DNA from: Bacillus sp. V2I10
GTDB lineage: Bacteria > Bacillota > Bacilli > Bacillales > Bacillaceae
Assembly: GCF_030817055.1 (NCBI RefSeq)
Contig: NZ_JAUSYV010000001.1
Coordinates: forward strand, 1,140,001 to 1,204,000
Direction: 5' to 3'
Length of the DNA: 64,000 nucleotides
Below the pieces are notes generated by a model that saw only the letters and a program-made list of their open reading frames with translations, was not told the origin of the DNA and did no database searches. Made by a program: the position numbers and the translations under genes. Each line of letters begins with the position of its first letter. The stretch's first letter is position 1. Shown piece by piece: positions 33,636 through 41,797 of the stretch.

Positions 33636-34259
33636 ATGGCTGATCACCATCAATTAATTTTTATTGATTTTGAATTCACCATGCCAGAAGGAAAAGCCAA
33701 TCCTCGCGGATTTTATCCTGAAATAATCGAAGTAGGAATCGTCTCCATCATCAATCAAACCGCACATAAACAATTTTCCTCTTATGTAAGGCCAGTTCAG
33801 TTTCCCTTTTTATCAAATCGCTGCAAATCATTTCTGCACATTTCTCAGGCACAGGTTAACTCAGGTATTTCCTTTCAGGAATTGATCACGATCTTGAAGG
33901 AGTTTGCAGACTTTCCGAAGACAACCGTTGTGACGTGGGGGAATATGGACATGAAAGTACTCAGGCAAAATTGCCAGAAGAATAATGCTGATTTCCCTTT
34001 CACCGGCAAATTCAGAGATTTATCAATGGAGTACAAGAAGTTTTTTGGAGACAGAAATCAGACGGGTTTATGGAAAGCTGTTGAAGAGTATGGGAAAAAA
34101 GGAACAGGCAGGCATCATTGCGCATTAGATGATGCACTGACCACCTACAATATTTATAATCTTGTTGAAAATGACAAACGATATTTGCAAAAACCAACGC
34201 CAACGACAATCGGAGACCGGATTGATTTTTCAAAAGTCATGAACAAATTTGCAACATGA
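33636..34259 (+). CDS. kapD: KapD, 3'-5' exonuclease-type inhibitor of the KinA pathway
   Basis: The 207-aa protein is a DnaQ-like exonuclease: FIDFEFTMPEGKANPRGFYPEIIEVG holds the first Asp-x-Glu, WGNMDMKVLRQN the second Asp, and HHCALDDALTTYNIY the His and Asp of ExoIII. In B. subtilis KapD is reported to inhibit sporulation entry through KinA. A TATAAT box and AAAGGAGG ribosome site precede the ATG. It converges with kapB; a shared terminator lies between them. Confidence 0.94.
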   Translation: MADHHQLIFIDFEFTMPEGKANPRGFYPEIIEVGIVSIINQTAHKQFSSYVRPVQFPFLSNRCKSFLHISQAQVNSGISFQELITILKEFADFPKTTVVTWGNMDMKVLRQNCQKNNADFPFTGKFRDLSMEYKKFFGDRNQTGLWKAVEEYGKKGTGRHHCALDDALTTYNIYNLVENDKRYLQKPTPTTIGDRIDFSKVMNKFAT

Positions 34260-34288
34260 GCCAAATCACCTTACACGTGATTTGGCTT
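34258..34288. terminator. Bidirectional terminator between kapD and kapB
   Basis: AGCCAAATCAC and GTGATTTGGCT form a perfect 11-bp stem around CTTACAC. T-rich tails are short. Confidence 0.8.
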
Positions 34289-34293
34289 ATTGA

Positions 34294-34677
34294 TTATTTA
34301 AAGTAATCGGCCTTTAACAGCTGGATTTTCTCAAGTGACATTTTTGCCCATGGCCTTGCATCTTCTTTAAGATCGCTCTCAAGTTCGGCTACAGCTGTGC
34401 TAAGAGATTCATGGTAAGATGGGATGCTTCCTTCATATTTACGGACCATGCTCTTTGGAATATTGGTTTGCTCATGCTCTGCAAGGGCTCTGCGTTCATG
34501 AAAGAGAGGAACCTCTGCTTCCTTTGGCATATGCAGGTCTCCCTGAAGCGGATGTTTCATAACGGCCTTTACTTTTACCAAATAATGCTCTGGCCGTACA
34601 TTTGTGATTTCTCCGATATATTTTCCGGTTTTATAGATGCCTGTCACGATTTCCCCAATAAGAAGTTCTTCTCTCAT
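34294..34677 (-). CDS. kapB: KapB, KinB-associated protein
   Basis: The 127-aa protein (start MREELLIGEIVTGIYKTG, ATG at 34677 with GGGGG site) has an N-terminal beta-barrel and the block AVMKHPLQGDLHMPKEAEVPLFHERRALA typical of KapB. KapB is needed for KinB-dependent sporulation signalling in B. subtilis, where kinB and kapB form one operon. Here kinB is a wreck about 1.6 kb away and three unrelated genes lie between, so KapB must act without KinB or is on its way out. The B. subtilis protein is called a lipoprotein, but no lipobox is seen here. Confidence 0.92.
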   Translation of the reverse strand: MREELLIGEIVTGIYKTGKYIGEITNVRPEHYLVKVKAVMKHPLQGDLHMPKEAEVPLFHERRALAEHEQTNIPKSMVRKYEGSIPSYHESLSTAVAELESDLKEDARPWAKMSLEKIQLLKADYFK

Positions 34678-34832
34678 TTTTATGCCCCCTGTTTTTAAAT
34701 GGTGCAAATCCCCATTTATTTTTGAAGTTATTTTAATAATAGAGTGTTTATAGACATCAGTTCAAGAAATATTGTGGAGCTTGGGGCTGAAACTTGTTAT
34801 AGTTAAGTGGATAAAGGTAAGGAGTGATCGTT

Positions 34833-35036
34833 TTGTTAAACGCTTTCATAATAGGTTTGTTTCTCTATTTTCCTGAAGACAAGTCTGAGTACCTTCCAGC
34901 TGGGATTACCATGTTCATCTTTTTCGTGGCCGCTGTAGCAGCGTTCATGTTTATAAAAAAAATCTCGAAAAAAGAAGAACTGAAAGCAGAGGAATTTGAA
35001 AAAAACCTTAAAGCCGCTCATAAAAATAAATTGTAA
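34833..35036 (+). CDS. Small membrane protein, about 67 aa
   Basis: AAGGAGTGATC precedes a TTG at 34833. The product has two hydrophobic segments (residues 2-13 and 24-45) around FPEDKSEYLP, then a lysine/glutamate-rich helical tail (KKISKKEELKAEEFEKNLK). It is not recognised. A GTG at 34824 lies inside the ribosome site and is a poorer start. It lies between kapB and the SodC-like gene. Confidence 0.6.
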   Translation: MLNAFIIGLFLYFPEDKSEYLPAGITMFIFFVAAVAAFMFIKKISKKEELKAEEFEKNLKAAHKNKL

Positions 35037-35045
35037 GATGAAAGC

Positions 35046-35080
35046 CGGGTTCCAATTTCGGGATTGGTATTTTTTATAGG
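35046..35080 (+). terminator. Terminator of the small membrane protein gene
   Basis: GTTCCAAT and ATTGGTAT pair around TTCGGG, followed by ATTTTTTA. Confidence 0.6.
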
Positions 35081-35238
35081 ATCAGATTTTAAATAGTCCC
35101 TGGCATCTATGTCTAGCTGCAGATCCTCGCTTAGAACGGTTCTGAACAAGGCGTCCTTTAAGCTTTTCTTGATTTTCCAGAATAAAAAACACAGACTATG
35201 CAAAAAATGGTAAGAAGTACATATTTCTGGAGGAAACA

Positions 35239-35811
35239 ATGAAAAAACGTATTGTTCCGGCTGTCATATTCCTTTCATTCCTAAGCGGGTGCATGGAAGA
35301 GGCACCGACAAAATTAGATGTAGAATTGTTTAATGCAAGCGGAGATTCTCTTGGAACAGTGAAAATCTCCGAACAGGCAAAAGGTGTAAAATTGGAATTG
35401 GTCTTAGAGGGTCTTCCTCCTGGAGAGCATGGTTTTCATATTCATGAGAATGCAAAGTGCGAGGCGCCGGAGTTTAAAAGTGCAGGCAATCATTTTAATC
35501 CAGATGAAAAGCAGCATGGTCTGCTGCATCCAGAAGGATCTCATGCAGGTGATCTGCAAAACCTGATTGCGGATGAAAATGGGCTTGTTGAGGCGGAAAT
35601 TGCAGCACCGACTGTGACGCTGAAAAAAGATGCAAAAAACTCTTTATTAATGAAAGAGGGTACAACGCTCATTATTACTGAACTAAAAGACGATGGAATG
35701 ACTCAGCCATCCGGTGATTCAGGCACACGCATCGCATGCGGTGAAATTACTGAAAAAGAAGGAAAGCGTCCTGATAAGAAGGAAGTAAAGCCTGCAGAAG
35801 AAAAACAGTGA
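35239..35811 (+). CDS. sodC: Cu/Zn superoxide dismutase-like lipoprotein, one copper ligand missing
   Basis: The 190-aa precursor has a lipobox (FLSGC, residues 14-18) and a SodC domain (25-172): GEHGFHIHENAKC gives two copper histidines, SAGNHFNPD the bridging histidine, HGLLHPEGSHAGDLQN the zinc ligands, and SGDSGTRIACGEI the disulfide cysteine and active-site Arg. The expected fourth copper histidine is replaced by Thr in LIITELKDD. B. subtilis YojM is a known paralogue that also lacks copper ligands. A lysine/glutamate tail follows. The protein should sit on the outer membrane face, and dismutase activity is doubtful. Confidence 0.88.
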   Translation: MKKRIVPAVIFLSFLSGCMEEAPTKLDVELFNASGDSLGTVKISEQAKGVKLELVLEGLPPGEHGFHIHENAKCEAPEFKSAGNHFNPDEKQHGLLHPEGSHAGDLQNLIADENGLVEAEIAAPTVTLKKDAKNSLLMKEGTTLIITELKDDGMTQPSGDSGTRIACGEITEKEGKRPDKKEVKPAEEKQ

Positions 35812-35826
35812 TCACTTAACAAGTAA

Positions 35827-35851
35827 AAAACGGCCCTTGAGGCCGTTTTTA
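35827..35851. terminator. Bidirectional terminator after the SodC-like gene
   Basis: AAAACGGCC and GGCCGTTTT form a perfect stem around CTTGA with a further T. Confidence 0.88.
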
Positions 35852-36178
35852 CTTTATTTCCGCGATTTGATTACAGTCTGCTTTTACTTTTGAGAGAGGC
35901 AGTCCGAAAAAGGTATAAAACTGGACCGTCGTTTCATAGCATTTCTGATTAGAGCCTTTTTGCTCTTTGATGCTCAGCACTTCCTCGTTCAGGGAAAGTG
36001 CACGCTGAAAGGAGTTAAAGTGAAGTGTTTGAATCGAGTCAATCGCAAGGGCAGCTTCTTGCTGCATTTCTTCATTAGGTATAGCTTGTGCGCCGTTCCC
36101 TATTTGCTTCGGGATAAAGAAGGCTGCGGTTAATAAACATAAGGTCAGCAGAAAAATCAGCATGAATCGGTTCTTCAG
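35849..36178 (-). CDS. Secreted or anchored small hypothetical protein (CTG start likely)
   Basis: The frame encodes about 109 residues. GAGGAGGGG is 5 bases before a CTG at 36178, which would give KNRFMLIFLLTLCLLTAAFF, a proper signal anchor with a basic start; the first ATG (36163) is about 20 bases from the ribosome site and lacks the basic residues. The outer part contains EMQQEAALAIDSIQTLHF, a Cys pair (QKCYETTVQF, KADCNQIAE) and Tyr/Phe-rich middle. The family is not recognised. Confidence 0.65.
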   Translation of the reverse strand: MKNRFMLIFLLTLCLLTAAFFIPKQIGNGAQAIPNEEMQQEAALAIDSIQTLHFNSFQRALSLNEEVLSIKEQKGSNQKCYETTVQFYTFFGLPLSKVKADCNQIAEIK

Positions 36179-36230
36179 TAAAACCCCTCCTCATGTTCTA
36201 TTCATCTGGTCACTTCTCGTCTCTATGGTC

Positions 36231-36705
36231 AGTTTATTAAATAAGCGAAAGAAACATTCGAACTACTTGAGCATCTGATTGAATTGGCAAAGAAACAGTG
36301 ACAGTTGTTCATTTCCCAACGGCACTCTGATAGCGTATAGTAACGCTTTGGTGATGGATGATGGAAAAGGTGACAGTTAACCCAAGACCGGTTCCTTTTT
36401 CCTTTAGTGTAAAGAGCCCGATCCACAAGCTCTGATAATACTAATTCGAAATAGTCCTTATTTTTATGTTCGTTCTCGTGCAGTTCCTGACCCGCCAATT
36501 GAATAAAAACCCTCACTACCGTTAATGGATTGCGGACTTCATGAGCAACGCTTGAAGCGAGCTCGCTTATGATGGAGAACTTTTCGTTTTTGATAATCTG
36601 ATAACGCAACATTGCGTTTTCACGAATGTAACCAATAAAAAAAGCGGATAGGAGGAAAAACCAGTCAAGCACTAAGATTATCGTATTGCTTCCGGAGATA
36701 ATCAT
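36231..36705 (-). pseudogene. kinB: kinB remnant: sporulation histidine kinase, deleted and frameshifted
   Basis: The reverse strand keeps one membrane helix, the H-box SELASSVAHEVRNPLTVVRVF and the X-region helix HKNKDYFELVLSEL, then breaks. In another frame the last part of the ATPase domain appears: KGTGLGLTVTFSI (about 36370-36410) and, after a stop, TTVTVSLPI (about 36290-36315). The N-box and the rest of the ATPase core are absent, as is most of the membrane sensor. The site is that of kinB, between patB and kapB. This is a decayed KinB and cannot phosphorylate. Confidence 0.85.
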
Positions 36706-36727
36706 AGGAGATAGGATTTTCTAACAT

Positions 36728-36755
36728 ACAAAAAGCCATAATCTCAGTTATGGCT
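36728..36755 (-). terminator. Terminator of patB
   Basis: On the minus strand AAAGCCATAA and TTATGGCTTT pair around CTGAGA, ending in T-run. Confidence 0.88.
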
Positions 36756-36763
36756 TTTGCAAT

Positions 36764-37930
36764 TTAAGAGAATGCTTTTTCAAGACGTTTTAATCCCTCA
36801 AGTACAACTGAATGTGGACAGCCAATATTCATTCGGACAAAACCTTCGCCGCCCGGACCGTATTTTGTGCCTTCTTCAAGAGCAAGTCTTCCTTTTTCAA
36901 GCAGTAATTCCTTCAATTCAGCGTCTGTTTTTGAGAGGCTTCTGCAGTCAATCCAAACGAGGTAGGTGGAATCTGGCTGAATCACTTTTAACGCAGGCAT
37001 TTTTTCAGCGATAAAGGAAGTGACCATATTTACGTTTCCTTCTAAGTATGTTTTTAACTCTTCGAGCCAAGGATCGCCATAAGTATAAGCAGCTTCCATA
37101 CCTGTAATGCCGAATGTATTTAGCGTATAAAAGCCCTGTTTTTTTTGAAAATCCTCATATTTCGTCCGAAGATCTTTATTTGGAATGATAATCGCAGAAG
37201 ATTGCAGACCTGCAAGATTGAACGTTTTGCTTGGTGACATGCATGTGATGGAAAGGTTGGCAAGCTCCTTGGAAATGGAGGCAAAAGGCACGTGCTTATG
37301 CCCGAATAACATTAAATCCGAGTGAATTTCATCTGATACCACGATTACATGATGGACGGCACATAACTCGCCAATCTTTTTCAATTCATCTAAGGACCAG
37401 ACTCTGCCTCCAGGATTGTGGGGGCTGCAAAGCAGCATGAGCTTAACATCAGGATCTGAAAGCTTTTCTTCAAGATCTGCAAAATCAATTTCATAGCGAC
37501 CCTTCACAAGACTTAATTGATTATTAACGATGGTGCGATTGTTTTTTTCGGTCATATCAAAAAAAGGATGGTAAACGGGAGACTGAATGAGGACGCTGTC
37601 ACCAGGCTCTGTCAGTGACTGAATGGCCATGCTTAAAGCTGTCACAACACCTGAACTGAAAACAATCGATTCTTGTGTAATGTCCCAGTTGTGGCGTTTT
37701 TTCATCCACGTCTGCACGGCTTTTTTTGCCCCGAACCCTGCAGAAGTATAGCCGAAAATACCATGGGATGCCCGCTCTGCAAGTGCCGCAACTACTTCTT
37801 GAGGAGCCTTAAAATCCATATCCGCCACCCACATAGGCAGAACATTTTTAATACCGAAAATTTCCTCCGTATAATCCCACTTCACTGATTGAGTATTATA
37901 TCTGTCAGTTGTCTGATCAAAAGGATTCAT
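36764..37930 (-). CDS. patB: PatB, aminotransferase / cystathionine beta-lyase
   Basis: The 388-aa class I/II PLP enzyme has IQSPVYHPFFDMTEKNNR, the strand LLCSPHNPGGRVW, VVSDEIHSDLML and the PLP-lysine segment SPSKTFNLAGLQSS, with the C-terminal Arg in FVRMNIGCP. PatB of B. subtilis cleaves cystathionine and related C-S compounds. AAGGAG precedes the ATG. Synteny with kinB and yugE supports the name. Confidence 0.94.
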   Translation of the reverse strand: MNPFDQTTDRYNTQSVKWDYTEEIFGIKNVLPMWVADMDFKAPQEVVAALAERASHGIFGYTSAGFGAKKAVQTWMKKRHNWDITQESIVFSSGVVTALSMAIQSLTEPGDSVLIQSPVYHPFFDMTEKNNRTIVNNQLSLVKGRYEIDFADLEEKLSDPDVKLMLLCSPHNPGGRVWSLDELKKIGELCAVHHVIVVSDEIHSDLMLFGHKHVPFASISKELANLSITCMSPSKTFNLAGLQSSAIIIPNKDLRTKYEDFQKKQGFYTLNTFGITGMEAAYTYGDPWLEELKTYLEGNVNMVTSFIAEKMPALKVIQPDSTYLVWIDCRSLSKTDAELKELLLEKGRLALEEGTKYGPGGEGFVRMNIGCPHSVVLEGLKRLEKAFS

Positions 37931-37974
37931 TTTAACACTCCTTCTTTCCTGTTTGTGTGCACTATAAGGGCTGT

Positions 37975-38335
37975 TCTGCTTTCTGGTGACCGGCTCCGCC
38001 TCCTAAACACTTGTCGTAACAATTTTATCCAAAAAGTCAAAATCGGACTTTTGGGGTGAATTATTATCTGTTTGCGGGGTCTGTTCAGTCGGTTCTGCTT
38101 TTCGTGGTGTCTAGCTCCACCTCCTAGCCCCTCGGCCAGAACAAACTCCCCCAAAAAGTTTGGGTGAATTCTTATTTGTCTGTCGGGTCTAAACAGTCGG
38201 TTTCGCTTTTCTTATTATCTAGCTCCACCGCCCAACTCCTCGGCCAGAACGGCTCCGCCAGTAAAGGCAAAAAGCGCCTTTTCTGTCGGATCCTTATCTG
38301 TCTGCCTGCGCTAAACGGGCGGTTCCGCTTTTCTT
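37975..38335. repeat. Three tandem copies of a ~115-bp dispersed Bacillus repeat
   Basis: The 458-base gap between patB and yugE holds three related units (about 37975-38104, 38109-38212, 38217-38335). Each starts near CTAGCTCCACC, has CTCCTCGGCCAGAAC, an AAAAAG core with inverted flanks, then TTATCTGTCTG and ends CGGTTCCGCTTTTCT. A fourth, more diverged copy lies at 39585-39708. Such GC-richer units with internal symmetry are familiar in many Bacillaceae intergenic regions. They are non-coding; any frame within them is a by-product. Confidence 0.8.
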
Positions 38336-38388
38336 TTATAATATCTATGATAAAATAGCTATGCAAATGAAATGGATGGTGATATTAA

Positions 38389-38649
38389 GTGGAAATGAAA
38401 GAAGCTAATGAGCAGATGCTCGAAATTTTATATAAGTGGGATCCGTTACATTACGGTGCGGAAGCTTACGAAACAGAAGTATTCGATGTTTTGCAGGCTG
38501 TTCATGTTTCAGAAGCGCATTCCGCTTTGTCCAGAAAAATTCAGTCTATTTATGAATTCTCCTTTGAAGAAATTATTCCATTAAAAGAATGTGAAAAAAT
38601 AGCCATTGAATTGCTTCTTATAAAAAATAATGCAGCTTGTGAACGGTAA
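38389..38649 (+). CDS. yugE: YugE family protein (DUF1871)
   Basis: The 86-aa helical protein contains the family pattern ILYKWDPLHYGAEAYETEVFDVLQAV and IYEFSFEEIIP. B. subtilis YugE has the same size and place; the function is unknown. The GTG start at 38389 follows GGATGGTGAT; an ATG at 38395 is an alternative. It converges with yugF. Confidence 0.9.
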   Translation: MEMKEANEQMLEILYKWDPLHYGAEAYETEVFDVLQAVHVSEAHSALSRKIQSIYEFSFEEIIPLKECEKIAIELLLIKNNAACER

Positions 38650-38677
38650 AAGGCCGTTCTCAGCTGCATTTTTTGTT
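38627..38677. terminator. Terminator shared by yugE and yugF
   Basis: AATGCAGCT...GAACGG pairs with CCGTTC...AGCTGCATT in a long stem that includes the yugE stop codon, followed by TTTTTG. Confidence 0.85.
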
Positions 38678-38692
38678 TTCATTTTTTGCATG

Positions 38693-39526
38693 TTACACGC
38701 AAAATTCGAAAATTCGTTCGGAAACGAAATCAGGACGCTCTTCTGGAACTAGATGTCCTGTATTTTTTAACGAAAAGAAATGAGAATTTGGAAGATCTTT
38801 ATTCATGCGTTCACCGATCTGTACGGGAACGACTTTATCTTCCTGTCCCCAAATAAGCAGGCTCGGTGTTTCAATTTTCCTTAAATCATCTGCAGATAAA
38901 TCACCTTCACGGTCACGAATCATGCGTGATAAAGCCATAAAAATCCGGTCATCATAAAACGGCTGAATATAGCCATCCATCATTTCCTGATCAATCAATG
39001 AATGGTCATAAACGACATTGCAAAGGTTTTTCCTTACTCCCTGCCGGCTCATAATATGTTTGATGCAAAGATAGAAATAAGGCACATATGAACCGAATAT
39101 AAGGGAGGGATGAGATCTTTTCATATATCCTGAGCTGCAAAGAAGGACTACCTTTCTGAACATTTCAGGCATTTCTTTTAAAGCGTACAAAGAAATTTGC
39201 CCGCCCATCGAATGTCCTACAAGAATGGCGTCATCCACTTGAAGGTTTTTTAAAAGCTCAATGACGACTTTAGCCATATTGCGGTATGAGTAAACAAATG
39301 CGATGGACTTTTCCGACTGCCCAAAAGGAGGCAGGTCAACCGCAATAATACGATACTCATTTCTTAAATATGGGATCAGCCGCCGGTAGCTGAATGTGGA
39401 AGAAAGAAAGCCGTGGATCAATACCATTGTAGGTTTTCCAGGATTCTCATAGAGCTCGTAATGAACATGAATGCCCTGTATCTTCATCTTGAATTCCTGC
39501 TTATTTTCAAAAATCACCATAATCAT
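38693..39526 (-). CDS. yugF: Alpha/beta hydrolase, YugF
   Basis: The 277-aa enzyme has the oxyanion turn LIHGFLSSTFSYRRL, the nucleophile elbow VGHSMGGQISL (Ser), the acid in LLIWGQEDKVVP and His in LKNTGHLVPEERP. It is a soluble esterase/epoxide-hydrolase-like protein of unknown substrate. GGAGTG precedes the start; the first Met pair makes the N-terminus uncertain by a few residues. It is in the B. subtilis order. Confidence 0.92.
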   Translation of the reverse strand: MIMVIFENKQEFKMKIQGIHVHYELYENPGKPTMVLIHGFLSSTFSYRRLIPYLRNEYRIIAVDLPPFGQSEKSIAFVYSYRNMAKVVIELLKNLQVDDAILVGHSMGGQISLYALKEMPEMFRKVVLLCSSGYMKRSHPSLIFGSYVPYFYLCIKHIMSRQGVRKNLCNVVYDHSLIDQEMMDGYIQPFYDDRIFMALSRMIRDREGDLSADDLRKIETPSLLIWGQEDKVVPVQIGERMNKDLPNSHFFSLKNTGHLVPEERPDFVSERIFEFCV

Positions 39527-39584
39527 TCACTCCAGCATTTATTCTGATTTTCTTTAAGAGATAAGAAAATATAACATTTGCGCA

Positions 39585-39708
39585 TTGATGGCCGAGCGGA
39601 ATTGCCCATCTCCCCGGCCAGAAAAAATCCGGCAAAAAGTCAAACCCGGACTTTCCTGCCCGGTTCTTATCTGCCATGCCCGAGCTAAACAAGCGCTTGC
39701 GCTATTCT
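39585..39708. repeat. Fourth, diverged copy of the ~115-bp dispersed repeat
   Basis: TCTCCCCGGCCAGAAAAAAT, GGCAAAAAGTCAAACCCGGA and GGTTCTTATCTGCC follow the order of the copies at 37975-38335, ending GAGCTAAACAAGCGCTTGCG. It fills part of the 395-base gap between yugF and alaR. The rest (39709-39921) is AT-rich promoter space. Confidence 0.75.
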
Positions 39709-39921
39709 TCAATGACATGAATTCGTATAATTTGACAAAAGCTGACGGTTAACAGCATTTTTGCCGCAAAAGTTTCTACTATTTTAACCTTGAATCCAGA
39801 AATAACTCATGTAAAATCTACCCGTAATTTCAGGAAAAAAAACAGGAAACCCCATGTCTGTTTTCTCATGTTCATGCTATAATTATCAGAACATTCTAAT
39901 GGATAGAAGGAGGACGACGAA

Positions 39922-40422
39922 ATGAAGCTTTCTCAAAAGGAAACGGAAATACTTGAGATTTTAGAGGAAAACAGCAGACTGACTCCTCTTGCAATTGCCA
40001 AAATGGTGCAGCTGTCAGAGGAAGAAACGATTGAAACGATTAAACGCCTTGAAGAATTGAAGGTCATTATTGATTATTCGACAACTGTCAACTGGCGCAA
40101 AGTAGATGGTCATGAAGGTGTAACAGCCATGATCGACGTAAAGGTCGCTCCCAAAAGAGGAACAGGTTTTGATGCGATTGCTGAACGAATATACAGATTT
40201 AAAGAGGTAAAGTCGGTGTACCTCATGTCTGGGGCTTACGACTTATCGGTTGTGATTGAAGGCAGGTCGATGTCAGAGGTTGCTCATTTTGTTTCAGATA
40301 AGCTATCTACTCTTGATTCTGTGCTGTCAACAACGACTCATTTTATTTTGAAAAAATATAAGCATGATGGCAAAATTTACGAGCAGGATGATGAAGACAG
40401 ACGAATTGTGGTGTCTCCATGA
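39922..40422 (+). CDS. alaR: AlaR, Lrp/AsnC family regulator
   Basis: The 166-aa regulator has an N-terminal helix-turn-helix (residues 5-60; LTPLAIAKMVQLSEEETIETI) and a C-terminal effector-binding AsnC domain (KSVYLMSGAYDLSVVIEG). In B. subtilis AlaR (YugG) activates alaT in response to alanine. AGGAGGAC precedes the ATG. Its stop overlaps the alaT start (ATGA), so the two form an operon. Confidence 0.93.
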   Translation: MKLSQKETEILEILEENSRLTPLAIAKMVQLSEEETIETIKRLEELKVIIDYSTTVNWRKVDGHEGVTAMIDVKVAPKRGTGFDAIAERIYRFKEVKSVYLMSGAYDLSVVIEGRSMSEVAHFVSDKLSTLDSVLSTTTHFILKKYKHDGKIYEQDDEDRRIVVSP

Positions 40423-41585
40423 CACAAGAGGGGTATTTATCTAAAACCGTTTCACAATTAAAGCCTTCCGGCATCCGCAAGTTCTTTGATCTTGCGGCTG
40501 GCATGGAAGGTGTTATTTCGCTTGGAGTCGGAGAACCGGATTTTGTCACTTCATGGAATGTCAGAGAAGCATGCATCTTATCGCTCGAGCAGGGCTTTAC
40601 CTCTTACACAGCGAATGCAGGTCTTGCAGAGCTGAGAGTGGAGATTGTCCGGTATTTGCAAAAGAAATTCAATGTTTCTTATCGCTATGAGGACGAGGTA
40701 ATTGTAACTGTAGGAGCTAGTCAGGCTTTGGATATTGCTTTAAGGGCAATCACCAATCCTTTAGATGAAGTATTGATACCAGAGCCGTGCTTTGTTTCTT
40801 ATGGACCTTTAGTATCGCTTGCAGGAGGGGTGCCTGTACCTCTGCATACAAGGGCAGAAGATCAATTTAAACTTCTTCCTGAACACATAGAAGCGGCGAT
40901 TACAGACAGGACAAAGGCATTGCTGCTGTGCTCGCCAAGCAATCCAACAGGAGCTGTGTTAAATAAAAAGGAGCTCGAACAAATCGCTGAAATGGCTGAA
41001 AAACACGATTTAATTATTTTAGCCGATGAGATTTATGCAGAACTTACATATGATGAGGCCTATACAAGTTTCCCGAGCTTAAAGGGCATGCAGGAACGTA
41101 CCATTTTAATCTCAGGCTTTTCAAAAGGCTTTGCGATGACTGGATGGCGCCTTGGATTTATTGCAGCTCCGGCTGCACTCTCTCAAGCCATGCTGAAAAT
41201 TCATCAGTACTCTATGATGTGTGCTCCAACGATGGCCCAGTTCGGAGCAATCGAAGCGCTGAAAAACGGAATGCAGGATGTTGAACAGATGAAAAAAAGC
41301 TATAGGCAAAGAAGAAATTATTTCGTTGACTCCCTTAATGAAATTGGGCTTCCGTGCCATCTGCCGGGAGGAGCTTTTTACGCATTTCCTTCAATTGCGA
41401 ATACCGGACTCAGTTCAGAAGAGTTTGCTGAGCGTCTTTTGCTCGAACAAAAGGTGGCTGTTGTGCCTGGCCATGTTTTTGGCGAGAGCGGAGAGGGTTT
41501 TATCAGATGTTCCTATGCATCTTCCTTAGAACAGCTGCAAGAGGCATTAAGAAGAATTTCTATGTTTATGAAAAATTTCCAATAG
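40419..41585 (+). CDS. alaT: AlaT, alanine transaminase
   Basis: The 388-aa PLP aminotransferase has GVGEPDFVTSWNVREA, the cofactor contact VGASQALDIALRA, CSPSNPTGAVLNKKELE, ILADEIYAELTYD and the lysine in ISGFSKGFAMTGWRLGF. It interconverts alanine and pyruvate with 2-oxoglutarate/glutamate. Four-base overlap with alaR shows coupling. Two hairpins follow. Confidence 0.94.
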   Translation: MTQEGYLSKTVSQLKPSGIRKFFDLAAGMEGVISLGVGEPDFVTSWNVREACILSLEQGFTSYTANAGLAELRVEIVRYLQKKFNVSYRYEDEVIVTVGASQALDIALRAITNPLDEVLIPEPCFVSYGPLVSLAGGVPVPLHTRAEDQFKLLPEHIEAAITDRTKALLLCSPSNPTGAVLNKKELEQIAEMAEKHDLIILADEIYAELTYDEAYTSFPSLKGMQERTILISGFSKGFAMTGWRLGFIAAPAALSQAMLKIHQYSMMCAPTMAQFGAIEALKNGMQDVEQMKKSYRQRRNYFVDSLNEIGLPCHLPGGAFYAFPSIANTGLSSEEFAERLLLEQKVAVVPGHVFGESGEGFIRCSYASSLEQLQEALRRISMFMKNFQ

Positions 41586-41605
41586 GGATTTTAAACATAA
41601 AAAAT

Positions 41606-41630
41606 GGACAAAACCGTTTGGGTTTTGTCC
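41606..41630. terminator. Perfect hairpin after alaT
   Basis: GGACAAAACC and GGTTTTGTCC pair around GTTTG. The minus strand has a T-run after it, so it may act mainly on antisense transcripts. Confidence 0.6.
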
Positions 41631-41643
41631 AATAAACAAAAGG

Positions 41644-41689
41644 GGGGAATACTAGAAAGCTTATACGCTAATAGTATTCCCCTTTTTTT
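41644..41689 (+). terminator. Terminator of the alaR-alaT operon
   Basis: GGGGAATACTA and TAGTATTCCCC form a perfect 11-bp stem with a 17-base loop and seven T. Confidence 0.9.
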
Positions 41690-41743
41690 GAGGGCTAAAC
41701 CTCTATTTTACATTTTTTCTCTTCTAAATTCTGAAGATATTTT

Positions 41744-41770
41744 AGAAACAAATGCTCCCTTGCCAACGTT
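41744..41770 (+). promoter_or_regulatory. Candidate ECF-type promoter of the sigma gene
   Basis: AGAAAC (41744-41749), 17 bases, then CGTT (41767-41770) resembles the TGAAAC-N16/17-CGTC pattern of Bacillus ECF sigma factors. It lies 28 bases before the sigma start, as expected for autoregulation. One base in each box deviates. Confidence 0.4.
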
Positions 41771-41797
41771 TCATAGATGTCAGAAGGAGGGCAGAAC

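Noticed and set aside
35018..35239. 73-codon reverse frame before sodC
   Set aside because: It crosses the terminator at 35046-35080 and has no ribosome site or recognisable motif.
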